A stretch of DNA of 64,000 nucleotides, from the NCBI GenBank assembly GCA_934086315.1, contig CAKOHZ010000001.1, positions 124,001-188,000 on the forward strand. The letters are read 5' to 3'. The position numbers were made by a program, and so were the translations under genes. This document shows, in pieces, positions 49,950-58,943 of this stretch. This DNA comes from an uncultured Bacilli bacterium. Its GTDB lineage: Bacteria > Bacillota_I > Bacilli_A > RF39 > UBA660. The notes beneath the pieces are model-generated. The model did not search any database. It was not told the DNA's origin and saw only the letters and a program-made list of their open reading frames with translations. The stretch's first letter is position 1. Every line of letters begins with the position of its first letter.

Positions 49950-52088
49950 TTATCTTTTGAACTCAGTGCTACCATCACTAAATTCAGGACCATTATCATA
50001 ACCCAATGTATATAATGGTTTTGGCTTTTTAGATTGTTCACTAATTCCTAAAGAATTTAGAAAAATTTTATTGATTAGTTCTGTTTGAAATCGTGACATA
50101 AATAAGTTAGTCACTATATCTCTATTATATTTATAACTATTATTATTAATTTTATTTAGCAAAGATAATGGATCTATAACACCATTTAATTTACATGAAC
50201 TAATTAATTCTCTGCATAAAGTATTGTACAATTGTTCAGCTGACTTATTGAACGCATATCTTTCGCCAAATATTTTTTCATCATGAAATCTTTTAACACC
50301 TGCTGAATTAAGCCAAATGTTAGCAAACATAGCTGTATCTATAATCATGGGGTCAGTTTGAACAATACCAGTTTTGATATCTCTAATTTTTATTTTTGAA
50401 GGATCTAAATCAAATAGTTCATTAGGGTCTATAAAAATTTCATACTTCGCTACCAAACTTTTCAATTCATCAAACGAAGGTATTCTCATAGAAGATAATT
50501 GTGTGGTTTGAGTTTGTTGTTCACCCATATCTACTTTTTTAGAAGTTTTAAAGAAATCAACTAGTTTTGGATTATAAGTTATAATTCCATTTTTATCAAT
50601 ATATCCTATATATCCTCCAGCCTCAAATACTTTTCTATCTAATCGTTTACGACTAAGATAGTTATCTACTAAGACCAATCTATTATCATTAAAAAACTTT
50701 TTCTCAGTAAATACGCTATTTCCTTTTAAAACTTCTATACCATCTTCTTGAACTATTTCATATATGTCATATTTCATAACATCAATTCCATTTGCTTTAT
50801 GAGGAGTACTAAACATTTGTTGTGCAATAAACACACTGCCATCACTTCTTATAAATCGTTTTGTTGGGTATATAAAAATATTTCTTATTTCTTCTGGTTT
50901 AGATATTTCACGATATGAAGAAACTAATTCAAGTTTGCTACCATCTTTACTTTTTCTAACTTTACCAATATAAAATGTTCTTTTATTTATAGAATCTGCA
51001 ATATTTTCTTTTGAAAATAAAATATTATCAACAGCATCTTCATAATTTTCAGGAATTGGTTTATCAAAATTTTTAGAATCAACTAAATGTGCTACATTAA
51101 CATCACTATACAATATTAATGGTAATTGTCTCTTTCCATTTTTTGACACTTCAGCATAGTAATATCTATAATATGGAACGTTATCTATTATAGTATCGCC
51201 TATTTGAGCTAGTATGTACTTTGAGCCATCTTTCCTTTCTCTATAATAGGTTGTAGAATTAAAATCTCTTGCTCTTTTAATCCCAATACTTGAAAAAATT
51301 TGTTGTACAAGTTTAGGATCTATTTGTGATAAAGTATGTTCGTAATTCTGTGTTTTTTCCCCTGGAGCAGGGTGGTGGCAACTACTAAATGTAGCAATAT
51401 CTTTACTTAGCCAATCGAAACTATTTGATTTACCAGCTCTAAATATTGTATTGTCCCATGTTAAATCAATTGGATATTTTCTACCGTTTATATTTATTAT
51501 ATTCCAAGCATGAGCACCTGTACTTAAACCATCAGTATCTACTTTAGTATAACCTTCTACATATTCACAACTAATATTATTTCTATCCATAAATTCTTTT
51601 AAAATCATTGCATATCCGGCACATACTGTTTGATTTGTGATTAGACCTCTTAAACTCCTAATTTCACTAGATAATTTATGTTCGAATTTTGGATCATACA
51701 TAATTTTTCTTTTCAACTTATCATATACATATAAAAGTATTTGTATGTCGGACCAATTTTTACTTATGCCAGATTCTATTTTTTCAATTTCTTCTAAAAT
51801 TTTAATTGTCTCATTTCTTGTATAAATTACTGCATCTTCATAATAATTTGAAGACCAATTCAAGTCTTTTCCATAACGATTTATTCTATCAGAGTCATAT
51901 CCACCAGCTATACGTATTGCTATGCTTGGATCTAGTTGCTTTATCATAGAAGAAGAAATTCCTTTAGTATTTTGAACCTCAACTAATATTTTTGAATTAG
52001 GATATCTCCTAGATATTTCTCTTATGTATTCTAAATCAATAGGCTCGTTTAATCTAAAAGTGATTTTATATTGATAATCATATTTCAT
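49950..52088 (-). CDS. Large protein with transglutaminase-like (papain-fold) core
   Basis: A 712-residue protein without signal peptide or membrane segment. A transglutaminase-like core is visible at residues 110-215 with the triad Cys156 (TVCAGYA), His193 (GAHAWN) and Asp208 (PIDLTWD). The first 100 residues and the 500 residues after the core are not recognised; the latter contain several strand-rich repeats (such as KDGSKYILAQIGD and SDGSVFIAQQMF). Such cores act as proteases, peptide-N-glycanases or cross-linking enzymes. The gene overlaps the LRR gene by 1 bp, so both are made together. Confidence 0.8.
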   Translation of the reverse strand: MKYDYQYKITFRLNEPIDLEYIREISRRYPNSKILVEVQNTKGISSSMIKQLDPSIAIRIAGGYDSDRINRYGKDLNWSSNYYEDAVIYTRNETIKILEEIEKIESGISKNWSDIQILLYVYDKLKRKIMYDPKFEHKLSSEIRSLRGLITNQTVCAGYAMILKEFMDRNNISCEYVEGYTKVDTDGLSTGAHAWNIININGRKYPIDLTWDNTIFRAGKSNSFDWLSKDIATFSSCHHPAPGEKTQNYEHTLSQIDPKLVQQIFSSIGIKRARDFNSTTYYRERKDGSKYILAQIGDTIIDNVPYYRYYYAEVSKNGKRQLPLILYSDVNVAHLVDSKNFDKPIPENYEDAVDNILFSKENIADSINKRTFYIGKVRKSKDGSKLELVSSYREISKPEEIRNIFIYPTKRFIRSDGSVFIAQQMFSTPHKANGIDVMKYDIYEIVQEDGIEVLKGNSVFTEKKFFNDNRLVLVDNYLSRKRLDRKVFEAGGYIGYIDKNGIITYNPKLVDFFKTSKKVDMGEQQTQTTQLSSMRIPSFDELKSLVAKYEIFIDPNELFDLDPSKIKIRDIKTGIVQTDPMIIDTAMFANIWLNSAGVKRFHDEKIFGERYAFNKSAEQLYNTLCRELISSCKLNGVIDPLSLLNKINNNSYKYNRDIVTNLFMSRFQTELINKIFLNSLGISEQSKKPKPLYTLGYDNGPEFSDGSTEFKR

Positions 52089-52786
52089 TAATTATCACCA
52101 TCAAATTCAACCATATTTTCATTCAAAATCAAAATATTTTTTTTCTTTAAACTTTTAAATAAACCTATTTTAGTATTATATTGTTTTTTATCAATACTAA
52201 TTTTTTTAAGATTTGATAAATTATTTACAAATTCAAAATTATACATATTTGTATTATCAACATACAATTCTTCTAAAGTGCTAATATTTATACCATCATT
52301 ATCTAATATATTTGAATATGACAATTGTAAGTATCTTAATTTATTAAACGAATTTATTTTATTAATTTCAACATTCCCATTTACTATAGTTAATTCTTCT
52401 AAAGCTTTAAAGTCATTAATAAATGAAAAGTCATCGATTTTACAATTTATAAATGATAAAGATTTAAGATTTAATAAAGAAAATGATTCAAATCCCTCAA
52501 ATTCACAATTATCAAATATAAGTTCAAATAAATTACTTAATGAATGGAAAATATTATAGTCATTATTATAGATATATCCATTTCTTAAAGTTATACTTCT
52601 TAATTTTTTAAGTTTTTTTAACTCATTAAGAAAAGTAGAACTATCATCATTCTCATCGTTATAATTAATTATGACTTCATATATATTATTTAATTCTTCT
52701 TCAGTAAATTTATTATCTATTTTGTCTAATTTAAACATAATATAATTAGCCAAGTTTTCATTATTAATATTTATAATAGTTTCCAT
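52088..52786 (-). CDS. Leucine-rich repeat protein, partner of the transglutaminase-like protein
   Basis: A 232-residue cytosolic protein. After an acidic helical N-terminus it has about six leucine-rich units of the form LxxLxxLxLxN/C (LKKLRSITLRNG, LFELIFDNCEF, LKSLSFINCKI, LEELTIVNGNV, LRYLQLSYSNI, LEELYVDNTNM). LRR arrays mediate protein binding. AAGGG lies before the ATG at 52786; the GTG at 52795 would touch that site. It is first in an operon with the transglutaminase-like gene. Confidence 0.8.
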   Translation of the reverse strand: METIININNENLANYIMFKLDKIDNKFTEEELNNIYEVIINYNDENDDSSTFLNELKKLKKLRSITLRNGYIYNNDYNIFHSLSNLFELIFDNCEFEGFESFSLLNLKSLSFINCKIDDFSFINDFKALEELTIVNGNVEINKINSFNKLRYLQLSYSNILDNDGINISTLEELYVDNTNMYNFEFVNNLSNLKKISIDKKQYNTKIGLFKSLKKKNILILNENMVEFDGDN

Positions 52787-52811
52787 TAGACACACCCTTC
52801 TTTCAATTAAT

Positions 52812-52820
52812 ATTATATCA
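52812..52820 (-). promoter_or_regulatory. Extended -10 promoter of the LRR/transglutaminase-like operon
   Basis: Minus strand TGATATAAT, 26 bp before the ATG. Confidence 0.55.
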
Positions 52821-52862
52821 TATGATTATGCGTAGTAATAGTTTAAAGCTGATATATAAATT

Positions 52863-52891
52863 AAAACAAGACATTAAAAATATCTTGTTTA
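52863..52891 (-). terminator. Terminator after the 91-residue membrane protein gene
   Basis: AAACAAGA/TCTTGTTT stem with an 11-nt loop, downstream of the minus-strand gene; the T run is short. Confidence 0.55.
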
Positions 52892-52923
52892 TTTAGTTTA
52901 AACTAATAATATGATTTTTATAA

Positions 52924-53199
52924 TTATTTAAGCATATTATATATCAAGCCAAAAAATGTTATTGTTGAAAGCAATCCCATTAAAACTAAGAAGACTATCA
53001 TTCCTTTTTTATTTTTGCCTTTATATTTTATAATAGTACGAATGATTCCAACAATCAATATAACTAAACCTAATAAAACAAAAACCTTTTCTAAAGATGA
53101 ACCATTATTAAAATTAAAAGCGCCAGCAAGTGTACCTCCAAGAACTATTTCAGCAATATTATCATCAAATTTTTGTTCTTTGGTATTATCTTTACTCAT
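52924..53199 (-). CDS. Small two-segment membrane protein
   Basis: A 91-residue protein of unknown function: acidic cytoplasmic start (SKDNTKEQKFDDN), a Gly/Asn-rich stretch, then membrane segments at about 38-56 and 67-88 joined by a basic loop (KYKGKNKKG). AAAGGAG lies before the ATG, so the start is well supported. Confidence 0.7.
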   Translation of the reverse strand: MSKDNTKEQKFDDNIAEIVLGGTLAGAFNFNNGSSLEKVFVLLGLVILIVGIIRTIIKYKGKNKKGMIVFLVLMGLLSTITFFGLIYNMLK

Positions 53200-53338
53200 A
53201 AATAACTCCTTTCTACTACATTACTACTATCAGTATAACATAACTATTTTTCTATATCTAGATATGTTTTTAAAAGTATATGTATTTCATTTAACTAAGT
53301 GTTTAAAACTATTAGTAAATATTTAATCATAAAAACTA

Positions 53339-53962
53339 TTAATTTAAAACATCAACATCAACAATTTCATATTCATCATTATATGTTATTTTATAAACGC
53401 CAGGGCTTTTAGGTTTTTCATCAACAATTTTTTTACCATTATAAGTTACATATATTTTTTTATTTTCGTATTTAAAATCGCATATATTTTGTAAAAATGA
53501 AAGAAGCATAATTCCATGAATTACAATTATAGATTTATCATTTTCTTTTAATGTTTCACTAATAAATTTGTTAAACCTTTTGTCCATCTCATTCAGTGAT
53601 TCACCATTATCAATTTTATAATTTTTATCATTAAATGATCGTTCAGTAAAATCATCTGGTAATTGATTTAGATAACTAATACCAAATTCTCTTTCGTTAA
53701 TTCTATCATCTAGTTTTATTTTTACATTATTAAATTCACTTAAATATTTAGCAGTGGCTATAGCTCTAAATGAATTACTAGAATAGATATTATTAATGTT
53801 ATGGAGTTCTTCAATATTGCAAAGTTCTTTTGCTTTTTGTTCTCCTTCAATAGATAATATCATATTTTTATTATATTCTTTCCAAGAAACATTTTTATAG
53901 TCTTCATAATTCTCAATTTCTACAAAGGGACTAGAATGTCTAACTAAATATACATATTTCAT
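53339..53962 (-). CDS. Histidine phosphatase family protein
   Basis: Phosphoglycerate mutase-like acid phosphatase of 207 residues. The phospho-acceptor His is in VYLVRHSSP (RHS instead of the common RHG), Arg in SNSFRAIATAKYL, Glu in INEREFGIS, and the second His in IVIHGIM. The substrate is not evident. The ATG at 53962 follows GGAG at 9 bases; the ATG at 53977 touches that site. Confidence 0.85.
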   Translation of the reverse strand: MKYVYLVRHSSPFVEIENYEDYKNVSWKEYNKNMILSIEGEQKAKELCNIEELHNINNIYSSNSFRAIATAKYLSEFNNVKIKLDDRINEREFGISYLNQLPDDFTERSFNDKNYKIDNGESLNEMDKRFNKFISETLKENDKSIIVIHGIMLLSFLQNICDFKYENKKIYVTYNGKKIVDEKPKSPGVYKITYNDEYEIVDVDVLN

Positions 53963-54067
53963 AATTATCAACTCCATTATTTACATAAATTATAACATTT
54001 GAAGTTTTATTTTTAAACTCTATAATTCTATGTTTAATCCAACTTGACATAAATCAATATAAATAAA

Positions 54068-54090
54068 AAAGTTAGCTCAATTGCTAACTT
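54068..54090 (-). terminator. Terminator after the PrsW-like gene
   Basis: AAGTTAGC/GCTAACTT stem (54069-54076, 54083-54090), 6-nt loop, minus-strand TTTTTTATTTA. Confidence 0.85.
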
Positions 54091-54103
54091 AATATTTAAG
54101 AAC

Positions 54104-55282
54104 TTATTTATCCTCTTTTTTTTCTTTGAAACTTTTCTTATTTTCTAACTTCTTAGCATCATCTACTTGTTTTAAACCTAAATTAATAAAGTAAATAATT
54201 ACTAACCAAGCTAAAATTGTTAATGTTATTGGAAGTAAGTAATAAGGTATATTAATAGGCATATCCCAAATACCATGGAGTACAATTGGTATTAAACAAA
54301 TAAGTAAGAATCTTTTATCATTTAAGTGTTTCTTATCTAATTTATCAAATCCTTTAACATACATAAGTGCAGCACCTTCGATAGCAGCCCAAGCAACGTG
54401 TCCACCTGGAGCTAGGAAACCACGAAGTTTAATAACACCAAGCATTGTGCTAAGACCACCTTTAAGCCCATAATTTAATATATATCCTGCAGTTTCAAAA
54501 GCGGCAAATCCAGCACCTACAGCAGCACCTACTAATAAACCGTTTAATATATAATTACTTTTTTTACTCTTAAGTAAGAAGAATGCAACTATAGCTGCTT
54601 TTGCAACTTCTTCAACAAGTCCAACCATCATTGCACCAATAAATGTTGAAATGTCAGTATTAATATCAAGAGAGCAAAATAGAATAGTAAGTATCAAGCT
54701 AAGAGCTCCCCCTAATATAAAGTATTTCATAACTTTATAGAATGGAATATTTCTAAATATATTAATTTCATAAAAGAATATAAGTATTGTAACTGGAACA
54801 GCAAAAGCAGCAAGCATAATCATTGCAGGTAAGAAGTTAGTATTACCATAAGTTACAAATCCAATTCTAACTGGAATATATGCGATTAAGAAAAACATTA
54901 ATATTTTAAAATATACCCAAGCATTAGCTTTTCTTGGATCAATGTCTTTAACATTAGGAGTAGTCTTTTTTCCTCCACAAATAAATACTTCATCAAGTTC
55001 TTCATCAGTATGTTTATCAAAAGTATGTTTAAACAAATCTTTAAAAGTTACATAGTTTTCACTTTTAGCACCAGTTATTTTATCTAAGTTTTCATTAATT
55101 ATATTTTGCGAATTTTTCTTTTGAAGAGGATATCCACATTCAGGACAAGTGCTATCGTTTTGTTTTACTTCAGTACCACATTCAGGACAAACTATTTTAT
55201 CATTTTTATATCCACAATGAGGACACACTTTAGCAGTACTAGATATTTCTTTTTTACATTCACTACATTTTATTAGTGCCAT
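54104..55282 (-). CDS. PrsW-type intramembrane metalloprotease with two N-terminal zinc ribbons
   Basis: Residues 1-55 carry two CxxC...CxxC zinc ribbons (KCSECKK..CPHCG, CPECGT..CPECG). After a linker come about eight membrane segments with the PrsW motifs GLVEEVAKA, GFAAFETAG, PGGHVAWAAIEG and VLHGIWDMP. PrsW cleaves anti-sigma factors such as RsiW in the membrane; the substrate here is unknown and no sigma/anti-sigma gene is nearby. The ATG lies 1 bp after the stop of a second zinc-ribbon gene with a near-identical N-terminus. Confidence 0.88.
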   Translation of the reverse strand: MALIKCSECKKEISSTAKVCPHCGYKNDKIVCPECGTEVKQNDSTCPECGYPLQKKNSQNIINENLDKITGAKSENYVTFKDLFKHTFDKHTDEELDEVFICGGKKTTPNVKDIDPRKANAWVYFKILMFFLIAYIPVRIGFVTYGNTNFLPAMIMLAAFAVPVTILIFFYEINIFRNIPFYKVMKYFILGGALSLILTILFCSLDINTDISTFIGAMMVGLVEEVAKAAIVAFFLLKSKKSNYILNGLLVGAAVGAGFAAFETAGYILNYGLKGGLSTMLGVIKLRGFLAPGGHVAWAAIEGAALMYVKGFDKLDKKHLNDKRFLLICLIPIVLHGIWDMPINIPYYLLPITLTILAWLVIIYFINLGLKQVDDAKKLENKKSFKEKKEDK

Positions 55283-55283
55283 A

Positions 55284-55997
55284 TTAATTCATCTCCTTTA
55301 ATGATTTAATTATTAAAGCTCCAACATTATTTATTTCAGCAGTATTAGAGTTTTCTTCTTTAGTAGTTATTAAATACATACTATTTCCGACTAAGAATGC
55401 ATATCTATTATCAACTACAACATGACCATTAGAAGTATACATATATTGAATTCCATAAACATACTTATCACCAATATATGAACTAAGCATACTAATAGTA
55501 ATAACCGCATCACTATATTCTTTACCAATTTCATTAGTAAGTTCATTCAATAACTGAGCAGGATCAGTATAATTTTTATATTTTTCTATAAGAATATAAG
55601 GTATTAATGCTCCTTGATCATCTATATTCTTTCCTACATAAATTCCACCTGATTTATCAATATAAACTTTATAATTTGTAGGAAATTCAAAATATTTACC
55701 ATTTTGATTAAATTCATAATTACCATTTTGATTTGGCTTTAACTCTGTTGTAGGACTTCCGCTAGTACCATTGCCCTCATTTATATTTCCTTTAGAATTA
55801 TTAAAGAATAGGAAATAACCAATTACTAGAACAATCAATACAATAATTAAATATTTTTTATCCCATTTACCTTTCAACGCCTTTAGTTTTTCATTACTAA
55901 TTTCAATTTTCTTTTTAAATGAATATCCACAATGAGGACAATTTTCTGCCTTATCACTTACTTTTTTGTCACATTCTGGACATTTAATTAATGCCAT
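55284..55997 (-). CDS. Zinc-ribbon single-pass membrane protein with external domain
   Basis: A 237-residue protein. The first 25 residues (MALIKCPECDKKVSDKAENCPHCGY) are a zinc ribbon paralogous to that of the next gene. Then follow a basic linker, one membrane segment (about 47-65) and an external 170-residue domain (YEFNQNGKYFEFPTNYKV...) of unknown fold. The ATG at 55997 follows AGGAGG; an upstream ATG at 56033 lacks a site. As it shares an operon and ribbon type with the PrsW-like protease, it could be its substrate or partner. Confidence 0.78.
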   Translation of the reverse strand: MALIKCPECDKKVSDKAENCPHCGYSFKKKIEISNEKLKALKGKWDKKYLIIVLIVLVIGYFLFFNNSKGNINEGNGTSGSPTTELKPNQNGNYEFNQNGKYFEFPTNYKVYIDKSGGIYVGKNIDDQGALIPYILIEKYKNYTDPAQLLNELTNEIGKEYSDAVITISMLSSYIGDKYVYGIQYMYTSNGHVVVDNRYAFLVGNSMYLITTKEENSNTAEINNVGALIIKSLKEMN

Positions 55998-56090
55998 AAA
56001 TTTCCTCCTATTAATATAAAATAAGTATACCAAAATAACATTTAAAAGTCATTAATACTTATATCATTTCTATAAATATTATTCAAAATA

Positions 56091-56118
56091 AATCACTTAA
56101 TACAATTATTAAGCGATT
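56091..56118 (-). terminator. Terminator after the 172-residue protein gene
   Basis: AATCACTTAATA/TATTAAGCGATT (one wobble) with a CAAT loop; T-rich on the minus strand. Confidence 0.6.
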
Positions 56119-56125
56119 ATATAGA

Positions 56126-56644
56126 TTATTTCTTTTTAAATATTCTACTTAAAATACCATTTTTCTTTATTTTATATCCTTCTGGATAATCAATACCATC
56201 TGGTAAAGTCATTTTAATATGTCCTTGTTTAAACCATAAGTAATCTCTTATTGAAGCCATTTTATAATCAGCTAATACTATATCAGCATGTATTTTATCA
56301 CATATATTTTTAGCTTCTTCTACAGTTAGATTATTATATTTTCTAGCTGCGTTGTTTCTCTCATTACAAATATTTTCACCTTTGATTATAATTTCTTCTT
56401 CAGATAAATCTTTAAATTCATCATAATTTATAATATAATCCAAACCATTAAAGAACTTAACCATCTCTTCACCATTGTATTCTCTAAATTCATATTGATT
56501 ATTTGAGTTACACATAAAGTAATTACCAAAAATTTTACTTATTACTTCCACTGGAAAAGGTATTTGAAGTTCAGACAAAGCTGGCACTAAATTTACTATA
56601 TCAATATTTTGAACATAAACTTTATTTCCTCTAATAATTTTCAT
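56126..56644 (-). CDS. Soluble protein of unknown function
   Basis: A 172-residue protein without membrane segments; helical middle part (LSEEEIIIKGENICNERNNA) and a basic end (SRIFKKK). I do not recognise a family. GGAGG is 7 bases before the ATG at 56644; the in-frame ATG at 56692 lacks a site and would add a stretch with no conserved look. It lies between two surface/membrane protein genes. Confidence 0.7.
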   Translation of the reverse strand: MKIIRGNKVYVQNIDIVNLVPALSELQIPFPVEVISKIFGNYFMCNSNNQYEFREYNGEEMVKFFNGLDYIINYDEFKDLSEEEIIIKGENICNERNNAARKYNNLTVEEAKNICDKIHADIVLADYKMASIRDYLWFKQGHIKMTLPDGIDYPEGYKIKKNGILSRIFKKK

Positions 56645-56704
56645 AATAAACCTCCATTTGAAAATTATTATAGCATATCCGTTTTCATTCACAAATAAAA
56701 AGCA

Positions 56705-57751
56705 CTAATTTTTAGTGCAATTTATAGTCTCTGTTTTAACACAACTACCATTACTTAGATTAAAACCATCTTCACAACTAACAGTTTTTACTGAAGAAGT
56801 AGTTGGAACACACCACATAAATGCTCCACCAACACCATCTTCTTCGGTATACATATAATCACTTTTATTTTTACAAGTCCAGCCATTAGTATTTTCGGCT
56901 TGATATTTACCACTATAATTTAAGCATTTACCATTTTTTAAAGTATATCCCTTAGAACATCCAGTTCCTTCTTTAGTACTAGTAGTAGTTGTTCTAGTAC
57001 ATTTAGAACCATCTTCATTTGGAGTACAATTTTGTGGACAAGTATAAGGTAAAACCCATTTAGCAGTTATAACCATATCTCTATCTATAGTAGTTTCACT
57101 AGTAACTTTTGTTCCATTACTTTGTACCCAACCTTCAAATTTATATCCATCTTTAACTGGTTCCACTGAAAGAATTATAACACTATCTTTAGCAAGTACA
57201 AGATCATTTATTTTGTTTCCACCATCTGTATTAAATTTAACCGTCACAGTTTTCTCACCAGCTTTAATCCATCTTGGTTTTAAAGTAGTGTTTTTATCAA
57301 GAGTTGCATTTTCATCAACAACATATCCTTCATCATTAAGCCACCCAATGAATGTATTTCCTGGCATAACAGGTGTTTCTAAAAGCATAGGAACTTCCCC
57401 TTTAACACTTATTACAGTTATTGTAGAATTATTAACAACATAACTTATAGTAATTACTTCTTTGTCTTTAGGAATCCATCTAACTTTTAATTCCATGTTT
57501 CTATTTACTTTAGTATAGTTAGTAGCGATTTTATTATTATAAATAAATCCACCAAATATATATCCATCTTTACTTGGTTCACTTGGTAAAATAAGATTTT
57601 CGCCTTTTTTAATTCTTATTTTTTCAATAGCACTACCACCATCAGTATTGAAAGTAACAGTATATTTACTAGTAATAATTAAAATTGTAATAACAATTGC
57701 TGAAATTAATACTAAAGCTATACCACCAATTATAATATATTTCTTTTTCAT
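56705..57751 (-). CDS. Surface protein with InlB-type B repeats and cysteine-rich end
   Basis: One N-terminal membrane segment (about residues 4-25) followed by three InlB B-repeat (Flg_new) units: VTFNTDGGSAIEKIRIKKG..GYIFGGF, a degenerate one ending NTFIGWLNDEGY, and VKFNTDGGNKINDLVLAKD..GYKFEGW. The last 120 residues contain 12 or more cysteines, including C-x2-GYTLKNGKC and C-x2-GFNLSNGSC, the same motif as in the cysteine-rich protein at 29.6 kb. It is probably an adhesin-like surface protein anchored by its N-terminus. No sortase signal is present. Confidence 0.85.
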   Translation of the reverse strand: MKKKYIIIGGIALVLISAIVITILIITSKYTVTFNTDGGSAIEKIRIKKGENLILPSEPSKDGYIFGGFIYNNKIATNYTKVNRNMELKVRWIPKDKEVITISYVVNNSTITVISVKGEVPMLLETPVMPGNTFIGWLNDEGYVVDENATLDKNTTLKPRWIKAGEKTVTVKFNTDGGNKINDLVLAKDSVIILSVEPVKDGYKFEGWVQSNGTKVTSETTIDRDMVITAKWVLPYTCPQNCTPNEDGSKCTRTTTTSTKEGTGCSKGYTLKNGKCLNYSGKYQAENTNGWTCKNKSDYMYTEEDGVGGAFMWCVPTTSSVKTVSCEDGFNLSNGSCVKTETINCTKN

Positions 57752-57785
57752 ATATCCTCCACATTATAAATATATCATAACAAAA

Positions 57786-57808
57786 AAATAGTGTAGTGTA
57801 CACTATTT
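57786..57808 (-). terminator. Terminator after the 3-hydroxyacyl-CoA dehydrogenase gene
   Basis: Perfect stem AAATAGTGTA/TACACTATTT, GTG loop, minus-strand T run. Confidence 0.85.
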
Positions 57809-58753
57809 CTTTTTATTATATTTATAAAATCCTTCGCCACTAGACATGCCAAGTTTTCCCTCATCAATATATTTTTTTAATAATTTTTCCATACCTTTAA
57901 AGTTATATGGAGCTAAGAAAGAAGGAATTTTTACATACATAAGTACGATTTCATATGCAGTTTTAAGTCCAACTGTATCAAGTATTTGAAATGGCCCTTT
58001 AGGAGAACCTGTACCAAGTGTCCAAGCTTTATCGATACTTTCAACGTCTGATATTCCATTAACTAATAAATCTAATCCTGAGAATAATAAAGGAATTAAC
58101 ATAGAGTTTAATAAATATCCAGATTTTTCTTTTTGAAGTGGAAGAGCTATCATATTAATATCTTCAGCAAACTTAATAACTTCTTTAAAATATTTTTCAT
58201 CAGTGTTATTATGTTTCATAACTTCCGCAGTATTATTTTTCCATATTGAATTAGCAAAGTGTAATGATAAGAATTTTTCAGGTCTTCCTGTATATTTAGC
58301 AAGCTTACTTGGTAGCATAGTAGATGAATTAGTAACAACTATAGTCTTTTCATCTAGTATTGGTGCCATTTCTAAATATAAATCTTTTTTAGCTTTAAAG
58401 TCTTCAGTCATAGCTTCAATTACTAAGTCAGCTTCTTTTAAAGCTTTGTTAATATCTAATTCTAATTTAATATTTTTATAAGCATCTTCTACTTTTTTAA
58501 GACATTTCTTTTCATCAAATTCGTTTTTACCTACAATACCACGACACCAATTATTAACATTCTTTTCATCTTCACTTGACATTAGTTTTATAGCATCTAC
58601 ATAAGATTTTTTTACACTTTCTAGTTTTGGTTTAGTTCTTTCAATACTTCCTTTACTTCTAAGCCATATTGTTACATTAAAGCCACAATAAGCTGATTGA
58701 AAAGCTATTTGAGTGCCTAGAACTCCACCACCCATAATAGTTATATTTTTCAT
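57803..58753 (-). CDS. 3-hydroxyacyl-CoA dehydrogenase family protein
   Basis: NAD-dependent dehydrogenase of 316 residues. The Rossmann motif MGGGVLGTQIAFQ, TNSSTMLPSKLA, SLHFANSIWKN and the C-terminal domain with KSGYLLNSMLIPLL and GPFQILDTVGL match 3-hydroxybutyryl-CoA dehydrogenase relatives. The canonical catalytic His (in HFF/HFMNP) is kept as H in LHFAN. No thiolase, crotonase or acyl-CoA dehydrogenase is nearby, so the substrate may differ. AGGAGG and an extended -10 (TGATATAAT) lie upstream. Confidence 0.88.
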   Translation of the reverse strand: MKNITIMGGGVLGTQIAFQSAYCGFNVTIWLRSKGSIERTKPKLESVKKSYVDAIKLMSSEDEKNVNNWCRGIVGKNEFDEKKCLKKVEDAYKNIKLELDINKALKEADLVIEAMTEDFKAKKDLYLEMAPILDEKTIVVTNSSTMLPSKLAKYTGRPEKFLSLHFANSIWKNNTAEVMKHNNTDEKYFKEVIKFAEDINMIALPLQKEKSGYLLNSMLIPLLFSGLDLLVNGISDVESIDKAWTLGTGSPKGPFQILDTVGLKTAYEIVLMYVKIPSFLAPYNFKGMEKLLKKYIDEGKLGMSSGEGFYKYNKKK

Positions 58754-58838
58754 GATTTACCTCCTAGTAACTAAATAATTATATCATATTATAAAAGCAA
58801 AAGCTAAAATTTTACATATACTAGACTAGAAGGTTTTT

Positions 58839-58943
58839 ATGGAGATAACTTTAAATAATACAGTTAGTGCTGTAGGAAACTATAATAGTATTCCAACTTC
58901 TATTACATCTTTAGCTTCAGTAGTTACTATGATAAGTACTTGA
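58839..58943 (+). other. Short ORF on the opposite strand of the beta-helix remnant
   Basis: ATG at 58839 opens a 34-codon frame ending in TGA. It is antisense to the probable continuation of the minus-strand adhesin remnant, where frames are broken by stops. I see no ribosome binding site and do not call it a gene. Confidence 0.2.
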
